From positions 1,240,001 through 1,304,000 of the forward strand of contig NZ_LT632322.1 of NCBI RefSeq assembly GCF_900119705.1: 64,000 bases of DNA, in the 5' to 3' direction. The position numbers were made by a program, and so were the translations under genes. This stretch comes from Murdochiella vaginalis. Its GTDB lineage: Bacteria; Bacillota; Clostridia; Tissierellales; Peptoniphilaceae. The notes below the pieces were generated by a model. It was not told where the DNA came from. It ran no database searches and was given only the letters and a program-made list of their open reading frames with translations. Shown piece after piece: positions 36,654 to 48,445 of this stretch; position 1 is the first letter of the stretch, and each line of letters opens with the position of its first letter.

Positions 36654-36680
36654 GGGCGCCTTCTCCAACGGAAGACGCCC
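36654..36680 (-). terminator. Terminator-like hairpin ahead of the cyclophilin gene
   Basis: On the minus strand a GC-rich stem GGGCG-CTTC / GAAG-CGCCC with one mismatch is followed by TTGTTTTTTGTCTTTTG. It ends the transcript from the surface-protein gene and structured region, or acts as an attenuator for the cyclophilin gene. Confidence 0.75.
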
Positions 36681-36698
36681 ACCGACTATTTGCTTGTC

Positions 36699-36819
36699 AC
36701 GATTCTCTCTTGCGAAAAACTCGTACGGGGAGGAACGACCAGTGAAATTCTATCTCAACAGGCCTCTGCCTGAGCTACGCCATACGCAACCAACCCATTC
36801 CTTTGCCCAACGTTTTCTT
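36699..36819 (-). ncRNA. Candidate structured RNA upstream of the terminator
   Basis: Nested complementary segments exist: CTTGCGAAA (minus, around 36819) with TTTCGCAAG (around 36709), enclosing CGTATGG with CCGTACG, enclosing CAGGC-AGAG-GCCTG. The region carries no convincing protein and precedes a rho-independent terminator on the minus strand. I could not match it to 6S, SRP, RNase P, tmRNA, T-box or common riboswitch consensus. The strand is inferred from the terminator. It may instead be part of the leader of the cyclophilin gene. Confidence 0.4.
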
Positions 36820-36872
36820 TCGCAAGCACGCATTCCGATAACGGAAAGTCCGTTTACGCTAAACCCGCAGGT

Positions 36873-36959
36873 TTATTTTTCGTGCAGCGCGTCTGAATCG
36901 CTTGTCGTCGTCTTGAGGGAATCCGGTGATTCCCTCAAGAAAGAGTGTTCTGTGCCCAA
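36873..36959 (-). CDS. Candidate 28-residue small ORF with a perfect Shine-Dalgarno
   Basis: A TTG-initiated reading frame of 28 codons ends at TAA. It is preceded, at ideal spacing, by AAGGAGGTGA, a ten-base perfect match to the 16S 3' end. The peptide (MGTEHSFLRESPDSLK then Thr/Ser/Asp rich, ending LHEK) is hydrophilic and unrecognised. Its codons include a 12-bp perfect hairpin, CTTGAGGGAATC with a 4-nt loop at 36912-36939. It may be a leader peptide for the structured region downstream. Existence as a protein is unproven. Confidence 0.35.
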   Translation of the reverse strand: MGTEHSFLRESPDSLKTTTSDSDALHEK

Positions 36960-37052
36960 GGGTCTCACCTCCTTCTTTTCTGGTATTCCTTTAGTACCCG
37001 GAAAAAGATGCTCTAAACAGGAAAACGATAATTTTTTTCGTTTTTCTCCTCA

Positions 37053-38729
37053 TTAGCGCATGGATTTCTTTTTCTTGATCGTTGCAAAACCGACGGCGGC
37101 AGCGGTAAGGCCCAGCAGGGTGATGCCCCACATGCGATTCTCCAATTCCCCGGTCCTCGGTGCTTTAGCGTTCGGTTTCTTCGGCTTCGGTGTGTTCGGC
37201 GTTTCCGGCGGCTGCTCCGGCGTCTGAGGAATGCCCGGAACAGTGCTCATCGAGTCGGAGCTTAGTGGCAGCGAGCTGCTCACGCTGGAGGAGATTGTTG
37301 GCGGGGTAGGCTTTTTCTTCCACGCGCCATAGATTATTTCGTCGGCATTGACAGGGTGGGCTTGGATGGGAGTCTTCAGTGTCTGATCTTCAAACCAACC
37401 CAAGAATGTCCATCCGGAGATTTTGTCCGGGTCTGCCGCCATGTTAAGCTGTTGCCCAACGGCATATTTCGTTGCGTCGGTCGGAATCTTCGCCTTCTTG
37501 GGATAATTGCCCACAAACTGGTAGGAAACCTGGTGATAGATCGGCTGTTTGATAAGGGTCACGTTAGCCGTTTCGCTCTTTGGCTTCGCCGGCGGAGTGT
37601 ACTTCACGCTGTCGCCGCCGATGCCTTGAATGACGCCTGTAAAATTTTCCCTTTGCGTATAGAACGTATACGTAAAGCCCGTTGTCGCGCCGGTGCTATA
37701 CATCACCCAATTATCTCGATCATCACCATCAGGGTTGCCATCATCATCCCCTTTCGCATCAAAGAATTTGTCGTTCGTTGCATCGTAGCCCAACTTCTTT
37801 CCCTTAAGAGCATTATGTGATGCAGGAGATTCCAACTTAACCGCCTGTGTAACGTCAACATCCACAAAAACAAGAATGGGAATGATGGAAATCGGCTCCT
37901 CCGTTCCATGTTTTAAAAAGTCCACTTGAATAGTGAGATCGTCGCAGGAATAGTAAATTAACGGTTTCTTCGGGTCTATATCATATGCAGAATGGTTTTT
38001 ATTGGGCTTAAGTTCGGTTTTTTTGGCTTCGCCCTTTTTATACGGTGGTGTGTGAACGAGATCAATCCTTTTAATCGTCAGCTTAAAATCAACCCATTCA
38101 CCTGTAGCGCTATCCTGCAAGACATTTGCATAGCGAAGCGTATCGCCCTCAGTCAGATAGCCAGGATTTTTAAGATTCAGCGGCGTGATTAGCGTCGACT
38201 GAGAACTCGGCGTAACCACCGATGCGGCGGACATTCTTTGCACCATTTTGGCCAACTGCATGTCCTCAGTAAGTTTTTGTTCGTCTTTCGTTAAAATAAA
38301 TTTCTGAATATCCTCAAACGACCACTCTGTCCCCTGAATGTCCTTGAATGACTCTTTCAATTTCGTTTGATACTCGGCATTATTATTCTTCTGCGCGGTG
38401 ATGGCGCCATCCAGTGCCTCTATGGAGTCCGCATTATTTTTCTCGATCTCCGTCTTAGCGTTTTCTAATGCTTTAGCATCGCGCACGTAAACGGGATCTT
38501 TCGCTTGCGGAGTAACGTTTACGGTTACGCCGAGAGCAGTGGCTTCCTTAATCTTATCCTGCAAAGCCTGCTGATTTTTAATGATCAGATTTCCCTCGGC
38601 ATCATATTGAATACCTGACGGATCGTCTACCGTTTCAGCCACAGCATTACATGGAAGCATCCCTGCCACCATGCTGACGATCAACAGCAGCGATAGTAAT
38701 ACCCTCCCCCATCGATTTTTCTTATTCAT
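37053..38729 (-). CDS. Cell-wall-anchored surface protein with variant sorting signal
   Basis: Secreted wall protein of 558 residues. The signal peptide spans about 1-32 (basic start, LLSLLLIVSMVAGMLPCNAVA). A Lys/Glu/Asn-rich helical region follows (about 40-150), then a beta-rich central part of unknown fold. Near 410-475 a module with VSYQFVGNYPKKAKIPTD and GWTFLGWFED ends in YGAWKK, resembling SHIRT/InlB-B-type repeat domains. A Pro/Ser spacer leads to the sorting signal: APRTGE, a helix (WGITLLGLTAAAVGFA) and KKKKSMR. The motif departs from canonical LPxTG. ATG at 38729 is chosen because GAAGGAG and the signal peptide follow it. No sortase gene is in the window. Confidence 0.85.
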   Translation of the reverse strand: MNKKNRWGRVLLSLLLIVSMVAGMLPCNAVAETVDDPSGIQYDAEGNLIIKNQQALQDKIKEATALGVTVNVTPQAKDPVYVRDAKALENAKTEIEKNNADSIEALDGAITAQKNNNAEYQTKLKESFKDIQGTEWSFEDIQKFILTKDEQKLTEDMQLAKMVQRMSAASVVTPSSQSTLITPLNLKNPGYLTEGDTLRYANVLQDSATGEWVDFKLTIKRIDLVHTPPYKKGEAKKTELKPNKNHSAYDIDPKKPLIYYSCDDLTIQVDFLKHGTEEPISIIPILVFVDVDVTQAVKLESPASHNALKGKKLGYDATNDKFFDAKGDDDGNPDGDDRDNWVMYSTGATTGFTYTFYTQRENFTGVIQGIGGDSVKYTPPAKPKSETANVTLIKQPIYHQVSYQFVGNYPKKAKIPTDATKYAVGQQLNMAADPDKISGWTFLGWFEDQTLKTPIQAHPVNADEIIYGAWKKKPTPPTISSSVSSSLPLSSDSMSTVPGIPQTPEQPPETPNTPKPKKPNAKAPRTGELENRMWGITLLGLTAAAVGFATIKKKKSMR

Positions 38730-38780
38730 TTTAACTCCTTCTCTCACTACAGACCTACCAAATGTTCTCTCCCCGTCCAT

Positions 38781-38792
38781 GGTCATATGACC
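38781..38792. promoter_or_regulatory. 12-bp palindrome in the surface-protein promoter region
   Basis: GGTCATATGACC is a perfect palindrome located 10-20 bases downstream of the start expected from the TATACT -10 element at 38808-38813 (minus strand). Its position suits a repressor operator; the factor is unknown. Confidence 0.45.
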
Positions 38793-38807
38793 GTAAACTT
38801 CAATTCA

Positions 38808-38813
38808 AGTATA
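38808..38813 (-). promoter_or_regulatory. Possible -10 element of the surface-protein gene
   Basis: TATACT on the minus strand; the best -35 (TTGCGC) lies 19 bases upstream, longer than ideal. Tentative. Confidence 0.4.
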
Positions 38814-38892
38814 GCATTATCATCAAAGCTATGCGCAATACAGGTAAGAAAATGCAAAGGAAATGACATGGATGAAAAAATCGGACACCCCC

Positions 38893-38921
38893 TTGTCGTG
38901 CTTACTTTCTTTCGCTATAAT
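38893..38921 (+). promoter_or_regulatory. Promoter of tRNA-Ala(GGC)
   Basis: TTGTCG at 38893-38898 and TATAAT at 38916-38921, spacer 17 bases; the tRNA begins 15 bases downstream, the same geometry as the tRNA-Thr promoter. Confidence 0.87.
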
Positions 38922-38935
38922 AGTCCCATCGCCTC

Positions 38936-39008
<73 letters not shown>

Positions 39009-39015
39009 CTAAACG

Positions 39016-39048
39016 AAAAACAGGCCGGTTTAGCCGGCCTGTTTTTTT
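39016..39048. terminator. Bidirectional terminator between tRNA-Ala and the cysteine desulfidase gene
   Basis: A 13-bp stem AAAAACAGGCCGG / CCGGCCTGTTTTT with a 5-nt loop and further T residues. It serves tRNA-Ala on the plus strand and the convergent gene on the minus strand. Confidence 0.93.
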
Positions 39049-39073
39049 CTTTGTTTGTCCATTCGTTGCAGCT

Positions 39074-40342
39074 TCAGCCCTTGTTGGTGGTAGCCAACAT
39101 TTCCTGCAAGATGACACGATCGGTTTCTGCCATGCCTTCGCGTGCAACGCGTCCGATCGAACGAATCGTCGCATCCACATCGACAGCGACCATTCCGTCG
39201 CCGGTTTTAAAGGAGCGCCCTTCTTTTGCCTGCTCATAAGCCGTGTAGCTTGCGCGCAAAGCCAAGGCGATCTTGGCGGCACAGGAGGGCTTGGCCCCAT
39301 CACAGAGCACCCCGGCAGCAGCTGCCAATGCGTTGACCACCGTTTCGGCGATCACCGCAGGAGTAGCACCATCCAGGAACGCCACACCCGCAACAGATGC
39401 GGCTGCAGCACTGACGGCTCCGCAATAGGACGAGAGACGTCCAATGTACGATTTCTGATAGGCGGCCAGCAGATTTGCAAAAAGCAACGCGCGATAGCGC
39501 CTGTCCTCATCCGCATGAATGTGTTCCGCGTGGCGGATGATGGGAAGGGAAACCGTCATACCCTGATTCCCGCTTCCGGAATTGATTACGACCGGCAATT
39601 TGCAGCCGCTCATGCGAGCGTCCGATCCGGCCGCGGCATAGGCAATTTCATCCGCCACTGTCGTTCCTTCGCGCAAAATCGCTTTGCCGATGCTGCTCCC
39701 CCACTCATGGGTAAGTCCTTCCGTGCCGATCGCCAAATTATAGCGGATCTCCTGGTCCAAAAGAGGAAGCACCGGCGTATAATCCGCTTCTTTCGCAAAG
39801 GTATAAATATCGGCAAAGGAAAACGGAGGGTAGCTCGCGGCATGATCCTGTTCTGCTTTCTCATAAAGCACTGCGCCGTCACGTTCTTTTCGCACAATAT
39901 TGGTATGTTCGCCGGAAAGAACGACGCGCGCCGAATGCTCTGCAGCATCCCAAAGCGTTAAAGAGAGATATAAGCCTTCTCGTTCCACATCATGTTCCAC
40001 ACGACAGGCCCCTTGATCCACCAAATTCTCGGCACGTTTACGTTGTTCCGGAGTGATGTGCTCCAGTACCTGTAGCTTTCGTTCCGGCTCAAGACACATG
40101 GCTCCTAACGCGGCGCTGATGGCGATTCCCCGTCGTCCGTTCGCATTCGGCACCAATACGGATTTGGCATTTTTAATCAGATTGCCGGAACAGCGTACCA
40201 GAATACGAGCCGGTTCCGCATCCAATATCGCCCGGGCCTCGCAAGCCGCATATGCCAAGGCAATCGGTTCCGTACAGCCGAACGCGGGAAGCATTTCCCG
40301 GGACAAAAACGCAAAATAGGGATGCACTTTGTTCTCCTTCAT
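39074..40342 (-). CDS. L-cysteine desulfidase (CyuA / UPF0597 family)
   Basis: Oxygen-sensitive [4Fe-4S] enzyme family related to the L-serine dehydratase alpha chain; characterised members degrade L-cysteine to pyruvate, ammonia and sulfide. It has 422 residues. The diagnostic N-terminal motif FGCTEPIALAYAA puts a cluster Cys at residue 23, and further Cys lie in GCKLPVVINSGSGNQGM and VLCDGAKPSCAAKIALAL. The start is uncertain: ATG at 40342 or TTG three codons earlier, neither with a strong ribosome binding site. It is divergent from rubrerythrin, which fits an anaerobic, redox-linked locus. Substrate assignment is by family only. Confidence 0.86.
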   Translation of the reverse strand: MKENKVHPYFAFLSREMLPAFGCTEPIALAYAACEARAILDAEPARILVRCSGNLIKNAKSVLVPNANGRRGIAISAALGAMCLEPERKLQVLEHITPEQRKRAENLVDQGACRVEHDVEREGLYLSLTLWDAAEHSARVVLSGEHTNIVRKERDGAVLYEKAEQDHAASYPPFSFADIYTFAKEADYTPVLPLLDQEIRYNLAIGTEGLTHEWGSSIGKAILREGTTVADEIAYAAAGSDARMSGCKLPVVINSGSGNQGMTVSLPIIRHAEHIHADEDRRYRALLFANLLAAYQKSYIGRLSSYCGAVSAAAASVAGVAFLDGATPAVIAETVVNALAAAAGVLCDGAKPSCAAKIALALRASYTAYEQAKEGRSFKTGDGMVAVDVDATIRSIGRVAREGMAETDRVILQEMLATTNKG

Positions 40343-40401
40343 GATCTTCAACAGTTCCGTCCGTGGTTTCCTCTTTTTCCTTCCTTCAGCATACCATGGA
40401 T

Positions 40402-40430
40402 AAAAGTATTTAGCAGGAAATATGACTTTT
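40402..40430. promoter_or_regulatory. Interrupted inverted repeat between cysteine desulfidase and rubrerythrin genes
   Basis: AAAAGTATTT and AAATATGACTTTT face each other across the divergent spacer, just ahead of the rubrerythrin promoter (ATGACT, 16 bases, TATAGT near 40443-40448). It could be a redox-regulator site; the evidence is weak. Confidence 0.3.
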
Positions 40431-40508
40431 TTCCAATTAGGGGTATAGTACCAACGTATGGATGGACGGCATTGCCGTTATGAAGGATTGAAAATAAAGG
40501 AGTGAAGA

Positions 40509-41048
40509 ATGAAAAATAAGTATGCCGGAACGCAAACGGAAAAGAACCTGCAAACTGCCTTTGCAGGGGAATCGCAGGCAAGAAACAAATATACGTTTTT
40601 TGCTTCCAAAGCAAAAAAGCAAGGCTTTGAACAGATTGCTGCGCTGTTTTTGAAAACCGCAGAAAACGAACAGGAGCATGCAAAGCTCTGGTTCAAGGCA
40701 CTTGGCGGAATCAACGATACTACCGACAATCTGAAGGATGCTGCTGCCGGCGAAAACTACGAGTGGACGGATATGTATGACGGTTTTGCCAAGACAGCCG
40801 ATGAGGAAGGCTTCCCCGAATTGGCGGAACAATTCCGTGGCGTTGCCGCCATCGAAAAGCATCATGAGGAACGTTATCGCGCTCTTCTCCACAACATCGA
40901 AGCACAACAGGTTTTCGCGCGTAGCGAGGTGAAAATTTGGGAATGCCGCAACTGTGGTCACATCGTCGTCGGCGAAAAGGCCCCGGATGTATGCCCGGTA
41001 TGCCATCATCCGCAAGCATTCTTCGAGATTGCGGCACAGAATTATTAA
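40509..41048 (+). CDS. Rubrerythrin
   Basis: Non-haem diiron peroxidase that reduces hydrogen peroxide in anaerobes; 179 residues. The N-terminal four-helix ferritin-like domain supplies Glu ligands ([34 protein letters not shown]). The C-terminal rubredoxin domain has paired Cys motifs CRNCG and CPVCHHP binding one iron. AAGGAGTG precedes the ATG. It stands alone with its own terminator and is divergent from the oxygen-sensitive cysteine desulfidase gene. Confidence 0.96.
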   Translation: MKNKYAGTQTEKNLQTAFAGESQARNKYTFFASKAKKQGFEQIAALFLKTAENEQEHAKLWFKALGGINDTTDNLKDAAAGENYEWTDMYDGFAKTADEEGFPELAEQFRGVAAIEKHHEERYRALLHNIEAQQVFARSEVKIWECRNCGHIVVGEKAPDVCPVCHHPQAFFEIAAQNY

Positions 41049-41070
41049 TCTGAATAGAAAAGTAGAAGAG

Positions 41071-41106
41071 AAGAGCATCCGGCCTTGGCCGGATGCTCTT
41101 TTTCTT
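41071..41106 (+). terminator. Terminator after rubrerythrin
   Basis: A 14-bp perfect stem AAGAGCATCCGGCC / GGCCGGATGCTCTT with a 2-nt loop, followed by TTTCTT. Confidence 0.93.
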
Positions 41107-41132
41107 AATTGGAATGGTAATAAAGATTTCCC

Positions 41133-41502
41133 CTCTACAGGTTCCAAGTCAGTTGTAGACCGTTTTGCGATTTTTGTCATTTCCACTCTACAGATCCTGA
41201 GCCGACAGTAGAGTTGTTTTCCCGTTTTTACTATTTCACTCTACAGATCCCGAGCCAGCGGTAGAGTTGTTTTCCCGTTTTTGTCATTTCCACTCTACAC
41301 TTTCCGAGTCAACGGTAGAGTTGTTTTCCCGTTTTTGTTATTTCACTCTACACTTTCCGAGTCGGCGGTAGAGGTTTTTTCCGTTTTTCTCATTTACACT
41401 CTACAAAAACTGAGCCCACTGTAGAGTGGATTTCCCGTTTTCTCATTTACACTCTACACTTTCCGAATCAGCGGTAGAGTTGTTTTCCCGTTTTTGCCAT
41501 TA
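41133..41502. repeat. Seven tandem 53-bp hairpin-forming repeats
   Basis: CTCTACA starts seven units at 41133, 41186, 41239, 41293, 41346, 41399 and 41452 (steps 53, 53, 54, 53, 53, 53). Each unit has CTCTAC, about 16 variable bases, GTAGAG (GTAGAC in the first, decayed unit), then a T-rich stretch like TTGTTTTCCCGTTTTTG. The outer arms are invariant in units 2-7. An inner CCG/CGG pairing becomes CTG/CAG in unit 2, a compensatory change. It lies between the rubrerythrin terminator and the convergent rRNA operon. Period and absence of spacers rule out CRISPR. Confidence 0.93.
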
Positions 41503-41646
41503 TGCCTCGCTCACCGCGCGCCCTGCGCGCTTCGCGCTTGGTCTTGCGGGAGCTCTGGCAATCCCACGGCGCTTTCGCCTCTGGATGCCTCGCTCACCGC
41601 TCGCCCTGCGCGCTTCGCGCTTGGTCTTGCGGGAGCTCTGGCAATC
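41502..41646. repeat. 62-bp direct duplication
   Basis: Copies at 41502-41563 and 41585-41646 differ by about one base and are separated by 21 bp that can form a small GGCG/CGCC hairpin. The block is GC rich (CGCGCTTCGCGC motifs), unlike the AT-rich array beside it. A loosely similar GC-rich segment lies at about 42027-42062 in the 5S-23S spacer. Confidence 0.9.
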
Positions 41647-41679
41647 TCACCAGGTTCTCATCCTGCCCCCTACCTCTAC

Positions 41680-41715
41680 AAACAAAAGAAAAGAGCGGCC
41701 CATCGGGTCACTCTT
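41680..41715 (-). terminator. Terminator of the rRNA operon
   Basis: On the minus strand an 11-bp stem with one mismatch (AAGAG...CCC / GGG...CTCTT) is followed by TTCTTTTGTTTG. It lies 13 bases after tRNA-fMet. Confidence 0.85.
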
Positions 41716-41727
41716 CCCTTTTCTGTA

Positions 41728-41799
41728 TTGCGGGGGCAGGATTCGAACCTGCGACCTCCGGGTTATGAGCCCGACGAGATGCCACTTCTCTACCCCGCG
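41728..41799 (-). tRNA. Initiator tRNA-fMet (anticodon CAU)
   Basis: A 72-nt gene with the initiator signature: unpaired C1-A72 (CGCGGGG against CCCCGCA) and three G-C pairs under the anticodon loop (GGGCTCATAACCC). Anticodon is CAU; T-arm CGCAGGTTCGAATCCTG. No CCA is encoded (the next bases are TAC). It is the last gene of the rRNA operon. Confidence 0.96.
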
Positions 41800-41807
41800 G
41801 TATAAAG

Positions 41808-41829
41808 AAAGGACACTTCCGTGCCCTTT
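41808..41829 (-). other. Hairpin between 5S rRNA and tRNA-fMet
   Basis: A 9-bp stem with one G-U pair and a GGAA tetraloop (minus strand). It is a probable processing signal or partial terminator. Confidence 0.55.
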
Positions 41830-41836
41830 CCTTTTA

Positions 41837-41953
41837 TTTGGCGACTACCTACTCTCCCAGGCCGTTTCCAACCAAGTACCATCGGCGATGTGAGGCTTAA
41901 CTTCTGTGTTCGGGATGGGAACAGGTGTATCCCTCACGCTATCGTCACCATAT
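41837..41953 (-). rRNA. rrf: 5S ribosomal RNA
   Basis: About 117 nt. The minus strand reads GGTGACGATAGCG, ACACCTGTTCCCATCCCGAA, AGTTAAGCCTC and GAGAGTAGGTAGTCGCC, the conserved 5S blocks; the ends are estimated from terminal pairing. Confidence 0.95.
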
Positions 41954-42072
41954 TAAACATTCAATTCTTAACAATTCCGCATCTCCGTCAAAGACGCTTT
42001 CGTCTCCGACGCAGTCGATTTCTTCCGCGCGCCTTCGCGCTACGCGCTCGCCTTGCGGGAAACCGTTGCGTA

Positions 42073-42112
42073 TGAAATGGCTACCAACCGCTTCGCTTGT
42101 TGGGCCATTTCA
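42073..42112 (-). other. Processing-type hairpin in the 23S-5S spacer
   Basis: TGAAATGGC and GCCATTTCA pair, with an inner CCAAC/GTTGG, between 23S and 5S. The rest of the 41954-42131 spacer holds no gene. Confidence 0.5.
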
Positions 42113-42131
42113 CAATCTTAATAGGTATTTC

Positions 42132-45164
<3,033 letters not shown>

Positions 45165-45242
45165 AGAAATATCTATTAAGATTGAATTGTCAAGGAACAG
45201 TCTTCCTTTCGGAAATGCCGTACGACGTAGCCGTCTCCGGCA

Positions 45243-45315
45243 TGGAGATAAAGGGAATCGAACCCTTGACCCCCTGCTTGCAAGGCAGGTGCTCTCCCAG
45301 CTGAGCTATATCCCC
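45243..45315 (-). tRNA. tRNA-Ala (anticodon UGC)
   Basis: A 73-nt cloverleaf in the 16S-23S spacer: acceptor GGGGATA/TATCTCC with G3-U70, anticodon loop CTTGCAA giving UGC. No CCA is encoded. tRNA-Ile, often its companion in this spacer, is absent. Confidence 0.96.
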
Positions 45316-47036
<1,721 letters not shown>

Positions 47037-47150
47037 AAAGTTTTGAGAGCCAATATCTTGACTCTAAATTTGTTGTTTGAATTATTTTTAACTCAAAGTT
47101 TATTGATTGATTCAGTTGTTTAGGTTCGCGTCACGCGAGGTGACCTATAC

Positions 47151-47179
47151 ATACTAGCAACATCGTTTTGGTTTGTCAA
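47151..47179 (-). promoter_or_regulatory. rRNA operon promoter with AT-rich UP region
   Basis: On the minus strand a consensus TTGACA (plus 47174-47179), 17-base spacer, and TAGTAT (plus 47151-47156). Upstream, A and T tracts at about 47180-47215 resemble an UP element. The 16S leader of about 110 nt begins with a TCGCG/CGCGA hairpin. Confidence 0.93.
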
Positions 47180-47254
47180 GAAAAAAATGAGATTTTTATT
47201 TCTTTTTCTTTTCTCGGCTCCCTCACGAGTGAAGCCGTCGATAAGAATACTAAA

Positions 47255-47282
47255 GGGCGAAAGCCTTGTCAAGCCCTCGCCC
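47255..47282 (-). terminator. Possible terminator after asparaginase
   Basis: GGGCGA/TCGCCC outer stem with inner CTTG/CAAG; on the minus strand only TTTAGT follows, so efficiency is doubtful. It sits between asparaginase and the rRNA promoter. Confidence 0.4.
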
Positions 47283-47346
47283 CATTTTTTTCTTTGATTG
47301 TTTTTCACCTAAAGTTCATGCTTTTAGCCATTTTGGCTCCTTGCAC

Positions 47347-48351
47347 TTAAAACCACAGCGTATCGCGGTTGATAGGAGTTTGAAAGAGCTTTCGCGCTTC
47401 CTTTGGATCTGCCGTTTGACCCAATACCCACATGAGTTTCGTCACGACGGAAGGCAGCGACATATCATAGGCCTCCCAAAGATCAAGATCTTCTTTGACG
47501 TCACGACCAACTGCATAGACGGACATATCGCTTCCTTCATATGGTACCTGCGTAGTCATCACGATCGTTTTACCTTCCCGTAGCAGGCTCTCCACGGCAT
47601 CGCGATAATCGCCTGCCCGATACGTTGGCAAACCGCCCACACCGAACGCTTCAATGATCACAGCATGGAACGAACGACCAAAAATAGTGAGCATCTTCGG
47701 ATCAAGAGAGGGCGTCAACTTAAACAGGCCAACAGCAGGATCGAGCACGGAAGAAAAATGAGCCGGCGCGCTTTGACTCACTTTGTCATCAATATAGAAG
47801 GCGATGCGCTTCTCCTGGATCGCTGCCAGCAATGGATAATTCACGCTATCAAAGGCATTGTAGCTTTTCGTGCGCACTTTTTGTACACGCGTTCCGCAGA
47901 TAACCTTTCCCTCAAAAACGACATTGACATCATGCGCGCGCGAATCGGCCGCAAAGCGCACAGCGTCACGCAAATTGACACGTGCATCGGTATTATCGAG
48001 ATTAATCGGTTTTTGTGATCCGGTGAGCACGATGGGCTTTGGGGAATGCTGAATCAAATAGGAAAGAGCTGCGGAAGAATAGGCAAGCGTATCGGTGCCA
48101 TGGCAGAGAACGAAACCGTCATACGCGTCATAATGCTCTTCAATGGCTTTTGCCATGGCCAGCCAATGGCAAACTTCAATGTTGGTTGAGTCGAGGTTGA
48201 GCAGCTGTACAGCATCTACTTCAATAGAAGGAGATAGTTCCGGCAAATACGCTAACAGCTCTTCAGCCGTAATCGCCGGCGTAAGTCCATCTTTTGTGGC
48301 CACCGATGCAATGGTTCCGCCGGTACCCAAAAGCAAAATCTTTTTGTTCAT
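47347..48351 (-). CDS. L-asparaginase, type I (cytoplasmic)
   Basis: Hydrolyses L-asparagine to aspartate and ammonia. From ATG at 48351 it has 334 residues with no signal peptide. The nucleophile-bearing motif is LLGTGGTIAS (Thr about 13), and the second active-site loop CHGTDTLAYSSAALSYL includes the Thr/Asp pair. KPIVLTGSQKPI and RDAVRFAADSRAHDVNVVF are typical of the AnsA type. A longer in-frame upstream reading is noncoding; GGGAGGGTGAGAG before the chosen ATG is decisive. It follows the ABC exporter gene by 94 bp. Confidence 0.93.
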   Translation of the reverse strand: MNKKILLLGTGGTIASVATKDGLTPAITAEELLAYLPELSPSIEVDAVQLLNLDSTNIEVCHWLAMAKAIEEHYDAYDGFVLCHGTDTLAYSSAALSYLIQHSPKPIVLTGSQKPINLDNTDARVNLRDAVRFAADSRAHDVNVVFEGKVICGTRVQKVRTKSYNAFDSVNYPLLAAIQEKRIAFYIDDKVSQSAPAHFSSVLDPAVGLFKLTPSLDPKMLTIFGRSFHAVIIEAFGVGGLPTYRAGDYRDAVESLLREGKTIVMTTQVPYEGSDMSVYAVGRDVKEDLDLWEAYDMSLPSVVTKLMWVLGQTADPKEARKLFQTPINRDTLWF

Positions 48352-48445
48352 GCTCTCACCCTCCCAAACGCAATTTTGACGATGGATTATCCATTCGACT
48401 ACCGTTGTCTTGCCGACGGAAAGCGAACACCGAAATCCGCAGGCA

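Noticed and set aside
36720-36790. tRNA-like segment (minus strand, TAGCTCAGGCAGAGGC with 7-bp acceptor-like pairing)
   Set aside because: Two extra bases separate acceptor and D-arm, there is no T-arm with TTCRA, and no valid anticodon arm; treated as part of a structured RNA instead.
36592-37056. 154-codon plus-strand reading frame across the structured region
   Set aside because: It overlaps the terminator, the small ORF and the 3' end of the surface-protein gene; composition is unlike its neighbours and I recognise no domain. An internal GTG with GGGGAGG upstream is the only support.
41133-41502. CRISPR array
   Set aside because: The period is constant at 53 bp, the variable part is only about 15 bp and itself paired, and no cas genes are present.
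47199-47244. CGGCT/AGCCG hairpin upstream of the rRNA promoter as terminator
   Set aside because: T-rich sequence precedes rather than follows it in the relevant direction; the A/T tracts are better explained as an UP element.
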